A DNA stretch of 64,000 nt from Chitinophagaceae bacterium UBA7600 (GCA_002478885.1 DLKC01000069.1:10014-74013), one strand, 5' to 3'; shown: positions 17,351 through 27,188, numbered from the stretch's first letter. Translations and numbers: made by a program. Notes: a model not told the origin generated them from the sequence alone.

Positions 17351-18226
17351 ATGTTTAGATCAGCATTTTTCAGAATCCCTTTTTTAAATAATGTATGCAG
17401 GCAAATGGTCCGCTATATGCCTGTATTATTTTTTCCTCTTATCAGTTCCCTTACTGTAATAGCCCAGGGCAATCTGATGATTACTCCCCGCCGTGTTGTT
17501 TTTGAAGGGGCCGATAAAACCCAGGAACTAAATCTTGCTAATACAGGCTCTGACACCGCGAGATACCTTATTTCTTTAATTGAGATAAGAATGAAGGAGG
17601 ACGGCACTTTTGAGAAAATAGATGTGCCGGATTCCGGTCAGCATTTTGCCAGTTCCTTTGTGCGCTTTTTCCCAAAATCAGTTGTGCTTGCTCCCGGTGA
17701 GGCGCAGGCTGTGAAGGTACAGGTAGTTAAGACAGGCGAATTAAACCCCGGTGAATACAGGTCTCATATTTATTTCAGGGCTGTGCCCACAGAAACACCT
17801 TTGGGTAATGATGCCGAAAAGCCCGCATCTGCGATCTCGGTTCGATTAACGCCCGTTTTTGGCATTAGCATCCCTGTGATCATACGGGTGGGTGAACCAC
17901 AAACGGAGGTCAGTATTTCCAATCTATACCTTGAAAATATCAGTGATACCGTAAAAGCCGTGCATATGGTTTTTAACCGTAACGGTAATATTTCTACTTA
18001 TGGGAATGTGCGAATTGACTACATACCCGACCAGGGAAAGAAAACCCAGGTTTGTGAAGTAAAGGGTATAGCTGTCTACACACCTACTGCAAAGCGAATG
18101 CTTAGAGTGAACCTGGTAAATACAGGTAGCGTCGATTTGCACAAAGGAAAATTACATGTGAGTTATTATACGGAATCAGGTAATAAATCATCGGTAATGG
18201 CAGAGGCAGATCTGTTGCTGCTTTGA
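17351..18226 (+). CDS. PapD-like periplasmic chaperone
   Basis: I chose the ATG at 17351; a TTG two codons earlier is the alternative. The product of about 291 residues has a hydrophobic export segment (about 22-40), then an immunoglobulin-like domain that opens with NLMITPRRVVFEGADKTQELNLANTGSDTARYLIS, the G1-strand-like start of pilus chaperones. SVVLAPGEAQAVKVQV and LNPGEYRSHIYFRA match the conserved F-G region. The second domain (about 170-290) is also beta-rich. It probably folds and caps the DUF4402 subunits in the periplasm before they reach the usher-like protein. Confidence 0.82.
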   Translation: MFRSAFFRIPFLNNVCRQMVRYMPVLFFPLISSLTVIAQGNLMITPRRVVFEGADKTQELNLANTGSDTARYLISLIEIRMKEDGTFEKIDVPDSGQHFASSFVRFFPKSVVLAPGEAQAVKVQVVKTGELNPGEYRSHIYFRAVPTETPLGNDAEKPASAISVRLTPVFGISIPVIIRVGEPQTEVSISNLYLENISDTVKAVHMVFNRNGNISTYGNVRIDYIPDQGKKTQVCEVKGIAVYTPTAKRMLRVNLVNTGSVDLHKGKLHVSYYTESGNKSSVMAEADLLLL

Positions 18227-18256
18227 TATAAGGGTTTTATTCAAAAATTTCACTGA

Positions 18257-21200
18257 ATGACAAGGTTAAAAAAACTCTTTTTTTTCATATCGCTTGTTCT
18301 TAGTTCTGGCGCCTTTTCCCAGACTGTTGTAGTCTCCGATAATATCAATGATACAACTGGTAACATATCGTCTGTACTCGATGTTAAGTCTACCTCCAAG
18401 GGCATGCTGGTGCCTAGAATGACACAAGCTCAACGCAATGCCATCGCAACTCCCGCTGACGGTTTGCTGATCTATCAGATCGATGGCACAAAAGGATTTT
18501 ACTACTATACCGGTTCAGTATGGACACTTCTGGCGACGGGGTCGGGCAGTCAATGGACGAATAATGGAAGCAATATTTACTACAACACCGGCAAAGTCGG
18601 CATCGGCAGTACCGCACCCGCTGAAGCATTGGATATTACGGGTAATCTAAAATTATCGGGCGCACTAATGCCAAATAACACTGCAGGATCTTCAGGGAAT
18701 GTGTTGGTTTCGAGTGGTACCGGCGTTGCTCCTGCCTGGACAAATTCAGACACTACCTTAATTCCAAATTTCTATTTAAAAGTACGCAGCCTTTTTTCAG
18801 GAACCGCACCGGTAACTTATAGCAATGGTACAATAGGCATAACACAAGCCGGCGCATCATCTAACGGGTATTTAAGCAGCGCCGATTGGAATGCTTTCAA
18901 CAATAAAATTTCCGGAAACCAATCCATTACTCTTTCCGGCGATATCAGTGGCACCGGTACAACAGCTATTACAACATCTATCGGTGCGGGCAGGGTCAGT
19001 AACAGCATGCTGGCTCAGGTACCCACTCAAACCTTCAAGGGAAGAACCAGCGCAGGCAGTGGTATAGTTGAAGATTTAACCACCTCCCAGGCGAAAACGT
19101 TGCTCGACCTTTCAGGGACGAATACGGGTGATCAAACAATAACATTAACCGGCGATGTAACCGGCTCCGGAAGCGGAAGCTTTGCTGCAACAATTGCAGC
19201 TCGTGCGGTCACTTATAGCAAGATACAGAACGTGTCGGCCTCCAATAAAATATTAGGCAGAATCACAAGTGGAGCGGGGTCAATAGAAGAAATATCAACA
19301 ACAGGATCCGGGAACGTTGTTATGTCGAATGGAGCAACTATAACAGCTCCCGTAGGATTGGTTAAAGCTGATGTAGGTTTGGGCAATGTCGACAATACCG
19401 CTGATGCAAATAAGCCGGTATCAACAGCCACCCAAACCGCACTGAATTTAAAGATAAATGCTTCTGAAAAAGCTACAAACAATGGCGTGGCCACACTGGA
19501 TGCTAACGGCAAAATTCCAACTTCTCAGCTACCCACAGGAGCACTTGTGTATAAGGGCACATGGGATGCATCTTCGAATACTCCCGTAATCGCTGATGCT
19601 ACAGGCCAAAATGGTTGGCTCTATAAAGTAAGTACAGCAGGCGTTCAGAATCTTGGCTCGGGTTCTATAAGCTTTGATATTGGCGATGAAGTAATTCACA
19701 ATGGTTCTGTTTACCAGCTTGCACCTTCATCTGTTTCGGATGTAATCTCTGTCAACGCCCTAACCGGTGCAGTCGTGCTCAATACATCAAATATTTCTGA
19801 GGTAACCAATTTATACTATACCGATGCCAGGGCACGCGCTGCAATTTCTGCGCTCTCTCCGCTAAGCTACAGTAGTGCCACCGGGCAAATTTCTTTGCCC
19901 CAGTCATCTGCTTCTGCAAGTGGTTACCTGAGTGCTTCGGATTGGATAAGTTTTAACAGCAAACAATCTTCAGGAAATTATATAACGGCACTTGCGGGCG
20001 ATATAGCCGCTAATGGCCCCGGAAGTGCAACCGCAACGATCAATCCCAACGCGGTTACTTACTCCAAAATACAGAACGTATCTGCAACCAACAAAGTATT
20101 GGGAAGAACCACTGCCGGTGCAGGCATAGTCGAAGAAATTTCTACTACTGGTACAGGCAATGTTGTGAGGTCTGGTTCACCTACAATCACCACGCCGATA
20201 GGTATAGTAAAAGGAGATGTTGGCTTGGGCAATGTCGACAATACTTCAGATATTAATAAACCTGTTTCAACTGCAGTGCAGACAGCCCTCAACCTGAAAA
20301 TTAATTTATCAGACAAAGGTGCAAACAACGGTGTCGCCTCGCTTGATGCAGGCGGCAAAGTTCCCACAACCCAGTTGCCTACCGGAGCTCTTATTTATAA
20401 AGGCCTTTGGAACGCCTCCACCAATACGCCTGTTATCTCAGATGCCACAGGCCAGAATGGCTGGATGTACAACATTAATGTTGCAGGTACACAAAATCTT
20501 GGATCAGGCAATATCACGTTTGCGATAGGCGACCAGGTTATACACAACGGAACAGTATGGCAACTTGCTCCCAACGGTACATCTGTTACATCCGTTAATA
20601 GCCAAACAGGTTCAGTTGTCCTTACTACATCAAATATTGCCGAGGCAGCCAACCTGTATTATACCGATACCCGTGCAAGGGCGGCCCATTCTGCAACTGC
20701 TCCATTGGTTTATAATTCCGCAACCGGTGGTATTTCTATTCCCCAGGCAAACACATCTGCCAGTGGATATATCACAGCCGCAGATTGGAACACTTTTAAT
20801 GGAAAGCAGGCAGCTGGCAACTATATAACCGCACTAACCGGCGATATTACAGCCACAGGCCCCGGAAGTATACCTGCAACCATTTCGGCAAACGCTGTAA
20901 CTACCGCTAAAATTCTTGATGCCAATATAACAACTGCAAAAATTGCCGACCTGAATGTAACAACTACAAAAATCAATGATCTTGCTGTTACCGCAGCCAA
21001 GATCGCCGACCTGAATGTAACCACTACCAAGATCAACGACCTTGCTGTTACCGCTGCAAAAATTGCCGACAACGCTATAACCAACGCTAAGCTTGCACAA
21101 ATGCCGGCCAACACTTTTAAAGGGAATAACACGGCAGCAACAGCCAATGCCATTGACTTGACCGCAACACAGGCCACAGCAATGCTTAACACGTTTACGT

Positions 21201-21724
21201 CTTCCACGCAGGGGCTTGTTCCGGCAAGTGGTGGCGGAACTACCACTTTCTTAAGAGCTGACGGAACTTTTGCCGCACCAACAGGCGCTGTTTACCGTAA
21301 CCTTGTAACGCTTGCTGCTGATGTGGTAAATAGCAACGCAACGGCAAACACACTTGCTGATGTTACTGGCTTAAGTTTCTCCGTTACCGCCGGCGTAACC
21401 TATCGTTTTGAAGCAATGGTCGCCTACACTTCAGCATCCACTAATACGGGTTCGCGGTGGACGATAAACGGCCCTGCTTCACCAACATTACTGAGCTATA
21501 CATCAAGATATACGATTACTGCCACTACGCAAACAACAAATTTCGCATCAGCTTATAGTATTCCCACAACGTCGAATGCAAGCTCCCTTGCCGCAGGAAA
21601 TATTGCCATTATACAAGGCATTATCAAGCCGTCGGCGAGTGGAACAGTGGTTATACGCTTTGCGTCAGAAGTTTCGGGTTCAGCCATAACCGCTAAAGCA
21701 GGCAGCACTTTGGAATGGTGGTAA
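18257..21724 (+). CDS. Large phage-tail-fibre-like surface protein with internal duplication
   Basis: This 1155-residue protein has a signal peptide (MTRLKKLFFFISLVLSSGAFSQ). Residues about 30-100 carry a SSVLDVKSTSKGMLVPRMT segment typical of Bacteroidota tail-fibre-like proteins. Two diverged units of about 281 residues follow (residues about 318-598 and 599-880), each with VTYSKIQNVSA, DVGLGNVDNT, KPVSTA.QTALNLKI, SQLPTGAL.YKG, NGWLY and NLYYTD.RARAA. Motifs of the GLGNVDNTSD.NKPVS type are common in phage tail fibres. Short TTKINDLAVTAAKIADLNV repeats and a C-terminal beta domain ending in STLEWW come next. It lies 30 bases after the chaperone, so it may be the tip adhesin or fibre of the system. 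Confidence 0.8.
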   Translation: MTRLKKLFFFISLVLSSGAFSQTVVVSDNINDTTGNISSVLDVKSTSKGMLVPRMTQAQRNAIATPADGLLIYQIDGTKGFYYYTGSVWTLLATGSGSQWTNNGSNIYYNTGKVGIGSTAPAEALDITGNLKLSGALMPNNTAGSSGNVLVSSGTGVAPAWTNSDTTLIPNFYLKVRSLFSGTAPVTYSNGTIGITQAGASSNGYLSSADWNAFNNKISGNQSITLSGDISGTGTTAITTSIGAGRVSNSMLAQVPTQTFKGRTSAGSGIVEDLTTSQAKTLLDLSGTNTGDQTITLTGDVTGSGSGSFAATIAARAVTYSKIQNVSASNKILGRITSGAGSIEEISTTGSGNVVMSNGATITAPVGLVKADVGLGNVDNTADANKPVSTATQTALNLKINASEKATNNGVATLDANGKIPTSQLPTGALVYKGTWDASSNTPVIADATGQNGWLYKVSTAGVQNLGSGSISFDIGDEVIHNGSVYQLAPSSVSDVISVNALTGAVVLNTSNISEVTNLYYTDARARAAISALSPLSYSSATGQISLPQSSASASGYLSASDWISFNSKQSSGNYITALAGDIAANGPGSATATINPNAVTYSKIQNVSATNKVLGRTTAGAGIVEEISTTGTGNVVRSGSPTITTPIGIVKGDVGLGNVDNTSDINKPVSTAVQTALNLKINLSDKGANNGVASLDAGGKVPTTQLPTGALIYKGLWNASTNTPVISDATGQNGWMYNINVAGTQNLGSGNITFAIGDQVIHNGTVWQLAPNGTSVTSVNSQTGSVVLTTSNIAEAANLYYTDTRARAAHSATAPLVYNSATGGISIPQANTSASGYITAADWNTFNGKQAAGNYITALTGDITATGPGSIPATISANAVTTAKILDANITTAKIADLNVTTTKINDLAVTAAKIADLNVTTTKINDLAVTAAKIADNAITNAKLAQMPANTFKGNNTAATANAIDLTATQATAMLNTFTSSTQGLVPASGGGTTTFLRADGTFAAPTGAVYRNLVTLAADVVNSNATANTLADVTGLSFSVTAGVTYRFEAMVAYTSASTNTGSRWTINGPASPTLLSYTSRYTITATTQTTNFASAYSIPTTSNASSLAAGNIAIIQGIIKPSASGTVVIRFASEVSGSAITAKAGSTLEWW
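19208..20898 (+). repeat. Two diverged tandem units of about 845 bp within the fibre gene
   Basis: Unit 1 runs from about 19208 to 20052 and unit 2 from 20053 to 20898, judged from the matching starts GTCACTTATAGCAAGATACAG-like and GTTACTTACTCCAAAATACAG-like. Similarity is clear at protein level and much weaker at DNA level, so the duplication is old. Confidence 0.75.
20941..21060 (+). repeat. Two 60-bp tandem units within the fibre gene
   Basis: Units 20941-21000 and 21001-21060 both encode a version of IADLNVTTTKINDLAVTAAK and differ mainly at third codon positions. Partial units flank them. Confidence 0.85.
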
Positions 21725-21751
21725 AATTTAATAGCAGGGCGAAATGCAATG

Positions 21752-21943
21752 ATGGAGCCGTGCTGCAGAATAACTATTGTGCTTTTGTTGCGTCGCACTC
21801 TTGTACTGGTGAGTCTACACTGAGCCATTGTTGGATGATGAACGGGGTATCAATAGCTGGCATCAGTTGCTCGGTATAGAACTGAATGTACAAGTGAGTG
21901 ACACAACAGGTGATGACACAAGAAACAAAAGCTGGTAACAAAA
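21752..21943. repeat. Interspersed repeat, full inverted pair
   Basis: The forward core TTGCGTCGCACTCTTGTAC (21788-21806) faces the variant reverse core GTACAAGTGAGTGACACAA (21888-21906). The outer ends are GAGCCGTGCTGCAG and AAAGCTGGTAACAAAAC. It fills most of the gap 21725-21964. Confidence 0.8.
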
Positions 21944-21964
21944 CAAGAAATTAACAAGTAACAA

Positions 21965-23689
21965 TTGAAACTACGGGCTTACATATTATCACTGCTCTTT
22001 ACGCAAGCCGTTTGTGTATCGGTATTTGCGCAAGGGCTGATTATTCCGTCCGGCGGCTATGTTGGTTTGAATAATGGGTATCTCGTGCTTGGTAAAAACT
22101 TTGAGAACAATGGCAAATTTGTGCAGAAGGCCGGGACCGTGATTTTTGCCGGAGGCACCCAAACTATAGGCGGCCAAACACAAACGGAGTTCGACAATGT
22201 AAGCATTGCAACAGGCAGCAACACGACCATTGCAACCGGTCCGCAATTTTTAAAAAGTATTTTGCTTTGCAATGGAACATTTAACGCAAATAACAAGCTT
22301 ACACTGCTGTCAACGCAACAGCAAACTGCCTTAATCGATGGCTCGGGTACGGGGCAGGTGCTTGGTAAACTCACCATGCAGCGTTATCTTTCTTCAGGCT
22401 TTGGTTATACTTATTTTGGTACTGCTTTCCAGGATGCAACTGTAAATGAATTTGCTGAAGAGGTTAATCTTAATGCGTCATTCCCGGCTTTTTACCGTTA
22501 CGATGAAAACCAGGTTTCGACTGGCTGGCTTACTTACACTGCTGCAGGTAATACGCTGGTAGCAGGGCAGGGTTATGCGGCAAACCTTGGAACATCGAAT
22601 GCACCAGTAACGGTAAATGTAACAGGCACGGTAAACAACGGAACCGTTGTTTCAAGCCTTTACAATCATAACAGGACTTATACAAAAGGATTTAATCTTG
22701 TTGGTAACCCTTATCCTTCACCGATCGATTGGAATGCCACAAGTGGCTGGGTGCGCAATAATGTTGACAACGCCTTGTATTACTTTAATGCAAGCACTAC
22801 CGATCAGTACGGAGGCACTTACAGCAGCTATATCAATGGGGTTTCAAGCGACGGTATTGCGGGCAATCTTATACCATCAATGCAAGGTTTTTTCGTGCAC
22901 GTAACGGATGGCACTTATCCCGTGGCTGCCAGCTTTTCTATAAGCAACGACGCAAGAACAGATGATCTGAATCCGGGTCCGCTTATGAACCCTAATATTC
23001 CCCCGATCATCAGGCTTAGTGCCGGCTATGCGGATGACTGGTTGCAGGGCGATCGTGCGGTATTTTACCTCGACGCAGGTGCATCAAAAAAATTTGATAA
23101 AAAGCGGGATGCGCTTAAACTGATGAACACGAACAAAGATGTTCCCAACTTGTATGCGGTGGCAGATGATACCTCCAAACTCTCGATACATGCATTTGTA
23201 TATCCGCAGGATACAGCCACTTCTTATCCGCTTGGATTGAAAACAGAAAAAGATGGCTGGATAACTTTCAATGCACCGCAGGTTCAGCAGATACCGGCAG
23301 GTCTTTATATATACCTCTACGATCAAAAGTTAAAGGAATACCATGATCTGAAAACCGGTCCTGCTTATCGTTTATACCTTTCTGCAGGTCAGTATGAACA
23401 ACGGTTTTCTTTAGTGTTCAGCAAGAAGCAGCTTTTGACGGATAATAATGACAATGTTTTCTTCAAAGCGTACTATGCCGGCGGTAATCTTTTTATAAAC
23501 ACAAATATACCAGCTGACGATAAGAGTGTTTTGCTGTTGTTGAATTTGAATGGGCAGCATATATGGCAACGCCCGTTTAAGGGCACAGCAAGCTACCCAC
23601 TTAACGCATCCATTGCAAAAGGTATTTACGTAGTAAAGCTTGTGTCGGCGATACAAATAAAATCTGAAAAAATAGTGATCAACGATTAA
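21965..23689 (+). CDS. T9SS-sorted surface protein in the pilus-like cluster
   Basis: The start is probably TTG at 21965, since the signal peptide (MKLRAYILSLLFTQAVCVSVFAQ) begins there and no ATG precedes it in frame. The 574-residue product has a beta-rich N-terminal part (GTVIFAGGTQTIGGQTQTEF, a pattern common in Bacteroidota surface proteins), a middle with FNLVGNPYPSPIDWN (about 235), and a C-terminal domain of about 70 residues (VLLLLNLNGQHIWQ...ISKGIYVV-like...EKIVIND) typical of type A T9SS sorting. It would be moved across the outer membrane by T9SS. The stop overlaps the next start (TAATG). Confidence 0.8.
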   Translation: MKLRAYILSLLFTQAVCVSVFAQGLIIPSGGYVGLNNGYLVLGKNFENNGKFVQKAGTVIFAGGTQTIGGQTQTEFDNVSIATGSNTTIATGPQFLKSILLCNGTFNANNKLTLLSTQQQTALIDGSGTGQVLGKLTMQRYLSSGFGYTYFGTAFQDATVNEFAEEVNLNASFPAFYRYDENQVSTGWLTYTAAGNTLVAGQGYAANLGTSNAPVTVNVTGTVNNGTVVSSLYNHNRTYTKGFNLVGNPYPSPIDWNATSGWVRNNVDNALYYFNASTTDQYGGTYSSYINGVSSDGIAGNLIPSMQGFFVHVTDGTYPVAASFSISNDARTDDLNPGPLMNPNIPPIIRLSAGYADDWLQGDRAVFYLDAGASKKFDKKRDALKLMNTNKDVPNLYAVADDTSKLSIHAFVYPQDTATSYPLGLKTEKDGWITFNAPQVQQIPAGLYIYLYDQKLKEYHDLKTGPAYRLYLSAGQYEQRFSLVFSKKQLLTDNNDNVFFKAYYAGGNLFINTNIPADDKSVLLLLNLNGQHIWQRPFKGTASYPLNASIAKGIYVVKLVSAIQIKSEKIVIND

Positions 23690-24222
23690 TGGCAAGTAAT
23701 TATATACGAACAGGGATGCAAAAGAAGGGCAGCATTTATGTTTTCGGCATGGTGCTGGGGCTTTTATTTTTTTCAACTCGTTTAAGGGCGCAGGAACACC
23801 CCCCGCGCCCCATCTCTGTTTATGTGAACCCGGCGCAGGGCCTCATCTTTGGTGCTTTTTTCCAGGGTATAACAGGGGGGTCTGTTATTCTTTACCCGGA
23901 TGGATCACGCTCATCAACAGGTGACCTTGTACTTGCAAACCTGGGTATGCCTTTTTCACCTGCTATATTTGAGGTGGATGCAAACCCCGGCGCTCTCATA
24001 TCTATTCTTAATGGTCCCGATGTAACACTTACCGGAAGCAATGGAGGAACGCTGAGGCTTCACATAGGAACATCAAGTACAGGCACGCCATTTATTGCAA
24101 CGGCAGTGCCACCAAACAGAACTGAAGTGAGGATTGGTGGAATTCTCAGCGCGGGGAATGCGCTGGCAAACCCGTCAGGCGTGTACAGCGGCTATTTTGC
24201 AGTAACGTTTATCCAGGAATAG
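23689..24222 (+). CDS. DUF4402-like pilin protein
   Basis: This 177-residue protein starts at 23689, overlapping the stop of the gene before it by one base; an in-frame ATG at 23716 is the alternative. After a signal peptide ending near RLRAQEHPP, the mature part has GLIFGAFFQGITGGSVILYPDGSRSSTG and a final GVYSGYFAVTFIQE strand, the same layout as the DUF4402 protein at 16634-17146. It is probably a minor subunit. It is coupled to the T9SS-sorted protein upstream and lies 52 bases before the usher-like gene. Confidence 0.75.
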   Translation: MASNYIRTGMQKKGSIYVFGMVLGLLFFSTRLRAQEHPPRPISVYVNPAQGLIFGAFFQGITGGSVILYPDGSRSSTGDLVLANLGMPFSPAIFEVDANPGALISILNGPDVTLTGSNGGTLRLHIGTSSTGTPFIATAVPPNRTEVRIGGILSAGNALANPSGVYSGYFAVTFIQE

Positions 24223-24274
24223 AGGCCATAGTTATAACAGGAACAACAAAACCAATATCCAAATTCCAACATTC

Positions 24275-26899
24275 ATGACTCACCTTCAAACGCTATATAA
24301 AAGCAGTATGCATTGCCGGCATACATCTTTTATAAAGTTTGCTGTGTGTATCCTATTCCTGATTCTGTCCGCGCTCAGAACATTTGCAGGAAACGAACCC
24401 GACTACGACGAGGTTTCCCTGATGCTGAGTGTTCAGGGTGTAGGTAATACGGAAGTGCGGGGTATTGTACGGAATGATGTGGCCTACCTTTCTGTAACCG
24501 ATGTGTTTGACTTTTTAAGGATCAGGAATGCGCCGTCTGCAGGTTTCGATTCTGTTTCAGGTTATTTTGTTGACCCGCAAAACCAGTTTGTTATCGACAA
24601 GATAAATGAACGCATCTCTTACAAGGGTACCGTTTTCCCTATGGCAACCAATGACCTGATAAGAACCGAAACAGGCCTTTATCTCTGTACTGACCTGTAT
24701 GGAAAAATATTCGGACTTGAATGTATATTTTACTTTCGAAGCCTTTCGGTACTGCTTAAAACAAACATTGAGCTGCCTGTGATACGTGAAATGAAGCAGG
24801 AAATAATGCGCAACAACATGTTTCGGTTAAAAGGGCAGTCGAAAGCAGATACTGTGATCGGGAGAAAATATCCCATGTTTCGCTTTGGCACAGCCGATTG
24901 GTTTGTTGTTGCAAGCCAGTTTGCGATTGGCTACAATGATACCCGGCTTTACTTTGGTCTTGGCTCCGTTGTTGCAGGGGGTGAAATGAACGTCGCGCTT
25001 AATTACAGCAACAATATTCCTTTCAGGGAAAAAGAACAATTTTACCAATGGCGTTTCGTCGATAACAACAACAAGGCACTTCGGCAGTCGGTGGCCGGTA
25101 AAATTTATGCCCAGTCAACCTCTTCCATATTTTCCCCGGTAGTAGGTGTGCAGTTCACCAATACCCCAACCACCTACCGCAGGTCATTCGGCACTTACAC
25201 CATAAGTGATTATACAGAACCTCACTGGACGGTTGAACTTTACGTAAACAACGTACTCATCAATTACGTCGAAGCAGATGGTGCAGGTTTTTTTAGCTTC
25301 CAGGTGCCATTGGTTTATGGCAACTCTGCAGTTAAGTTGCGATTTTATGGGCCTTATGGCGAACAAAGATTTCGTGAACAGAATATCAACATTCCATTCA
25401 ATTTTGTTCCGCTGCACCAGCTTGAGTATACAGCAAGTGCAGGCATGGTGGAAGACAGCCTGCATAGCCGCTATTCCCGTGGCAATCTTAACTATGGCTT
25501 ATCAAAACGGATTACAATCGGCGGCGGAGCTGAATACCTGAGCTCAGTTTCATCAGGCCGGTTCATGCCCTTTGCGAACGCTTCAGTAAGAATTGGGTCA
25601 AACCTGTTATTTGCCACAGAGTATACTTATGGTGTGCGTTCTAAAACAATATTGAACTACCGGTTGCCCTCTGACCTGCAATTCGAACTTGATTTTACGC
25701 GTTATGCAAAAGATCAGAAGGCGATTAATACCACGTTCAGGGAAGAACGCAAGGCGATTGTTTCGTACCCGTTCAGGTCCAGCAGGTTCACGGCTTATAC
25801 GAGGCTTACGTTTTATAATATTGTGCTGCCTACTTCAAAATACAGCAATGCCGAAGCGTTGGTGTCGGGTTCTTTGTTTGGCGTAAACACCAATTTCACT
25901 ACGTACGCTTTATTTACGAAATCGTCAAGGCCTTATGTGTATAGTAACCTTTCCCTCGTGTTCCGCATGAAGGCCCGGATAACTTTTACGCCGCAGGTGC
26001 AGTACGAATACAACCAGCACAAGCTGATTGGATTGAAAGGCGAGTTGGGCAAATACCTAAAGAACAATGGCTACTGTAATATTTATTACGAGAAGAACTA
26101 TAAAAGCCAGTTTCAAAGTGTCGGTATCGGATTCAGGTACAATTTTTCCTTTGCTCAAATTGGTTTTACCGCTAGGCAAAGCAACTTCACATCATCTCTT
26201 GTGGAAACAGCCAGTGGAAGTTTTATGTATGACGACGAGTCCGGCTACGCCGTGGCAGACAACAGGTATATGCTCGGCAAATCAGGCATAATGATACTGC
26301 CTTACCTCGATTTGAATGCCAATGGCAAAAGAGATAAAGGCGAACCAAGGGTACAGGGCCTTAAAGTGCAAACAAGCTATGGCCGGCTAAAATACAACCA
26401 GGCCGATACGGCAATTTATATTTCAGGACTGGAAGCCTACAACGAGTGTATCGTAAGATTAATTCCGGCGTTTGAAAATGTGAGCTGGCAAATAAAGAAC
26501 CGCACCCTTAGCGTGGTCACCGACCCTAACCAGTTTAAATTAATCGAAGTTCCCGTAACGGTAGCGCACGAAGTTTCCGGCACCGTATATTTTAATGATA
26601 ACGGCTACAGAAAAGGTATTGGCCGCATTACTGTGTTGTTTTACAAAAATGGCTTAACCATTGTCGGCAAAACGCTTACGGAAGCAGACGGCTCTTTTAG
26701 TTTCAGCGGCTTTTCTCCCGGCGAATACAGCGCAACAGTCGATCCTGTTCAAATGCAAAAACTTGGCTTATCTGCAACGCCGATGTGGAAGAATTTTAAG
26801 ATCACCTATAATCCCGATGGTGATTTTATCGAAGATTTAAATTTCGACCTGGAACAGTATTTCGACAACAGGGAAACGGCCAATAATTCAAAAAAATAA
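24275..26899 (+). CDS. Usher-like outer-membrane protein
   Basis: This 874-residue protein has a signal segment near residues 20-40 (an inner Met at residue 12 is another possible start). After an N-terminal domain it has many barrel-like strands. VELYVNNVLINYVEADGAGFFSFQVPLVYGNSAVKLRFYGPYGEQ (about 328-372; shown here as a region) resembles the conserved usher segment after the plug. The C-terminus has two small beta domains, one with a SdrD-B/carboxypeptidase-regulatory look (LDLNANGKRDKGEPRVQGL and GSFSFSGFSPGEYSATVDP). It would be the secretion pore for the DUF4402 subunits. The likeness is remote, and the cluster context carries much of the weight. Confidence 0.68.
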   Translation: MTHLQTLYKSSMHCRHTSFIKFAVCILFLILSALRTFAGNEPDYDEVSLMLSVQGVGNTEVRGIVRNDVAYLSVTDVFDFLRIRNAPSAGFDSVSGYFVDPQNQFVIDKINERISYKGTVFPMATNDLIRTETGLYLCTDLYGKIFGLECIFYFRSLSVLLKTNIELPVIREMKQEIMRNNMFRLKGQSKADTVIGRKYPMFRFGTADWFVVASQFAIGYNDTRLYFGLGSVVAGGEMNVALNYSNNIPFREKEQFYQWRFVDNNNKALRQSVAGKIYAQSTSSIFSPVVGVQFTNTPTTYRRSFGTYTISDYTEPHWTVELYVNNVLINYVEADGAGFFSFQVPLVYGNSAVKLRFYGPYGEQRFREQNINIPFNFVPLHQLEYTASAGMVEDSLHSRYSRGNLNYGLSKRITIGGGAEYLSSVSSGRFMPFANASVRIGSNLLFATEYTYGVRSKTILNYRLPSDLQFELDFTRYAKDQKAINTTFREERKAIVSYPFRSSRFTAYTRLTFYNIVLPTSKYSNAEALVSGSLFGVNTNFTTYALFTKSSRPYVYSNLSLVFRMKARITFTPQVQYEYNQHKLIGLKGELGKYLKNNGYCNIYYEKNYKSQFQSVGIGFRYNFSFAQIGFTARQSNFTSSLVETASGSFMYDDESGYAVADNRYMLGKSGIMILPYLDLNANGKRDKGEPRVQGLKVQTSYGRLKYNQADTAIYISGLEAYNECIVRLIPAFENVSWQIKNRTLSVVTDPNQFKLIEVPVTVAHEVSGTVYFNDNGYRKGIGRITVLFYKNGLTIVGKTLTEADGSFSFSGFSPGEYSATVDPVQMQKLGLSATPMWKNFKITYNPDGDFIEDLNFDLEQYFDNRETANNSKK

Positions 26900-26907
26900 A
26901 TCTTTGT

Positions 26908-27103
26908 TCGCCCGCAGCATTACCTGTGGCGGCAACTGTTGCGTCGCACACTTGTGCACAATAACAGGTATGAGCAAAACGCAATAAATTTCTTTGGTAA
27001 CGATATTGGTTGGTTCCGCAGCCGCAGGCCTGCTGCTCAAGGCGCGTCATGTACAAGTGTGCGACGCAAGGAACGGTGGTCAACGCACTGAAGCCCGGCT
27101 CAT
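26908..27103. repeat. Interspersed repeat, full inverted pair
   Basis: The forward core TTGCGTCGCACACTTGTGC (26939-26957) faces the reverse core GTACAAGTGTGCGACGCAA (27051-27069). The right outer end is GAAGCCCGGCTCATAAA. It fills the gap between the usher-like gene and the MmcQ-like gene. Confidence 0.85.
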
Positions 27104-27188
27104 AAACACTTCTTATCCATTCAACCGATGCGCAATCTTATTTTCTCAAAACATTGTCGCTAATTTTAGCATACCTAATTCGGATGCC

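Noticed and set aside
20941..21060. Reading the 60-bp repeats as a mobile or regulatory repeat
   Set aside because: They keep the frame, vary at third codon positions and encode a fibre motif, so they are protein repeats.
26994..27188. In-frame extension of the MmcQ/YjbR-like gene from 26994
   Set aside because: It also translates the repeat half; the family domain begins at the ATG at 27189.
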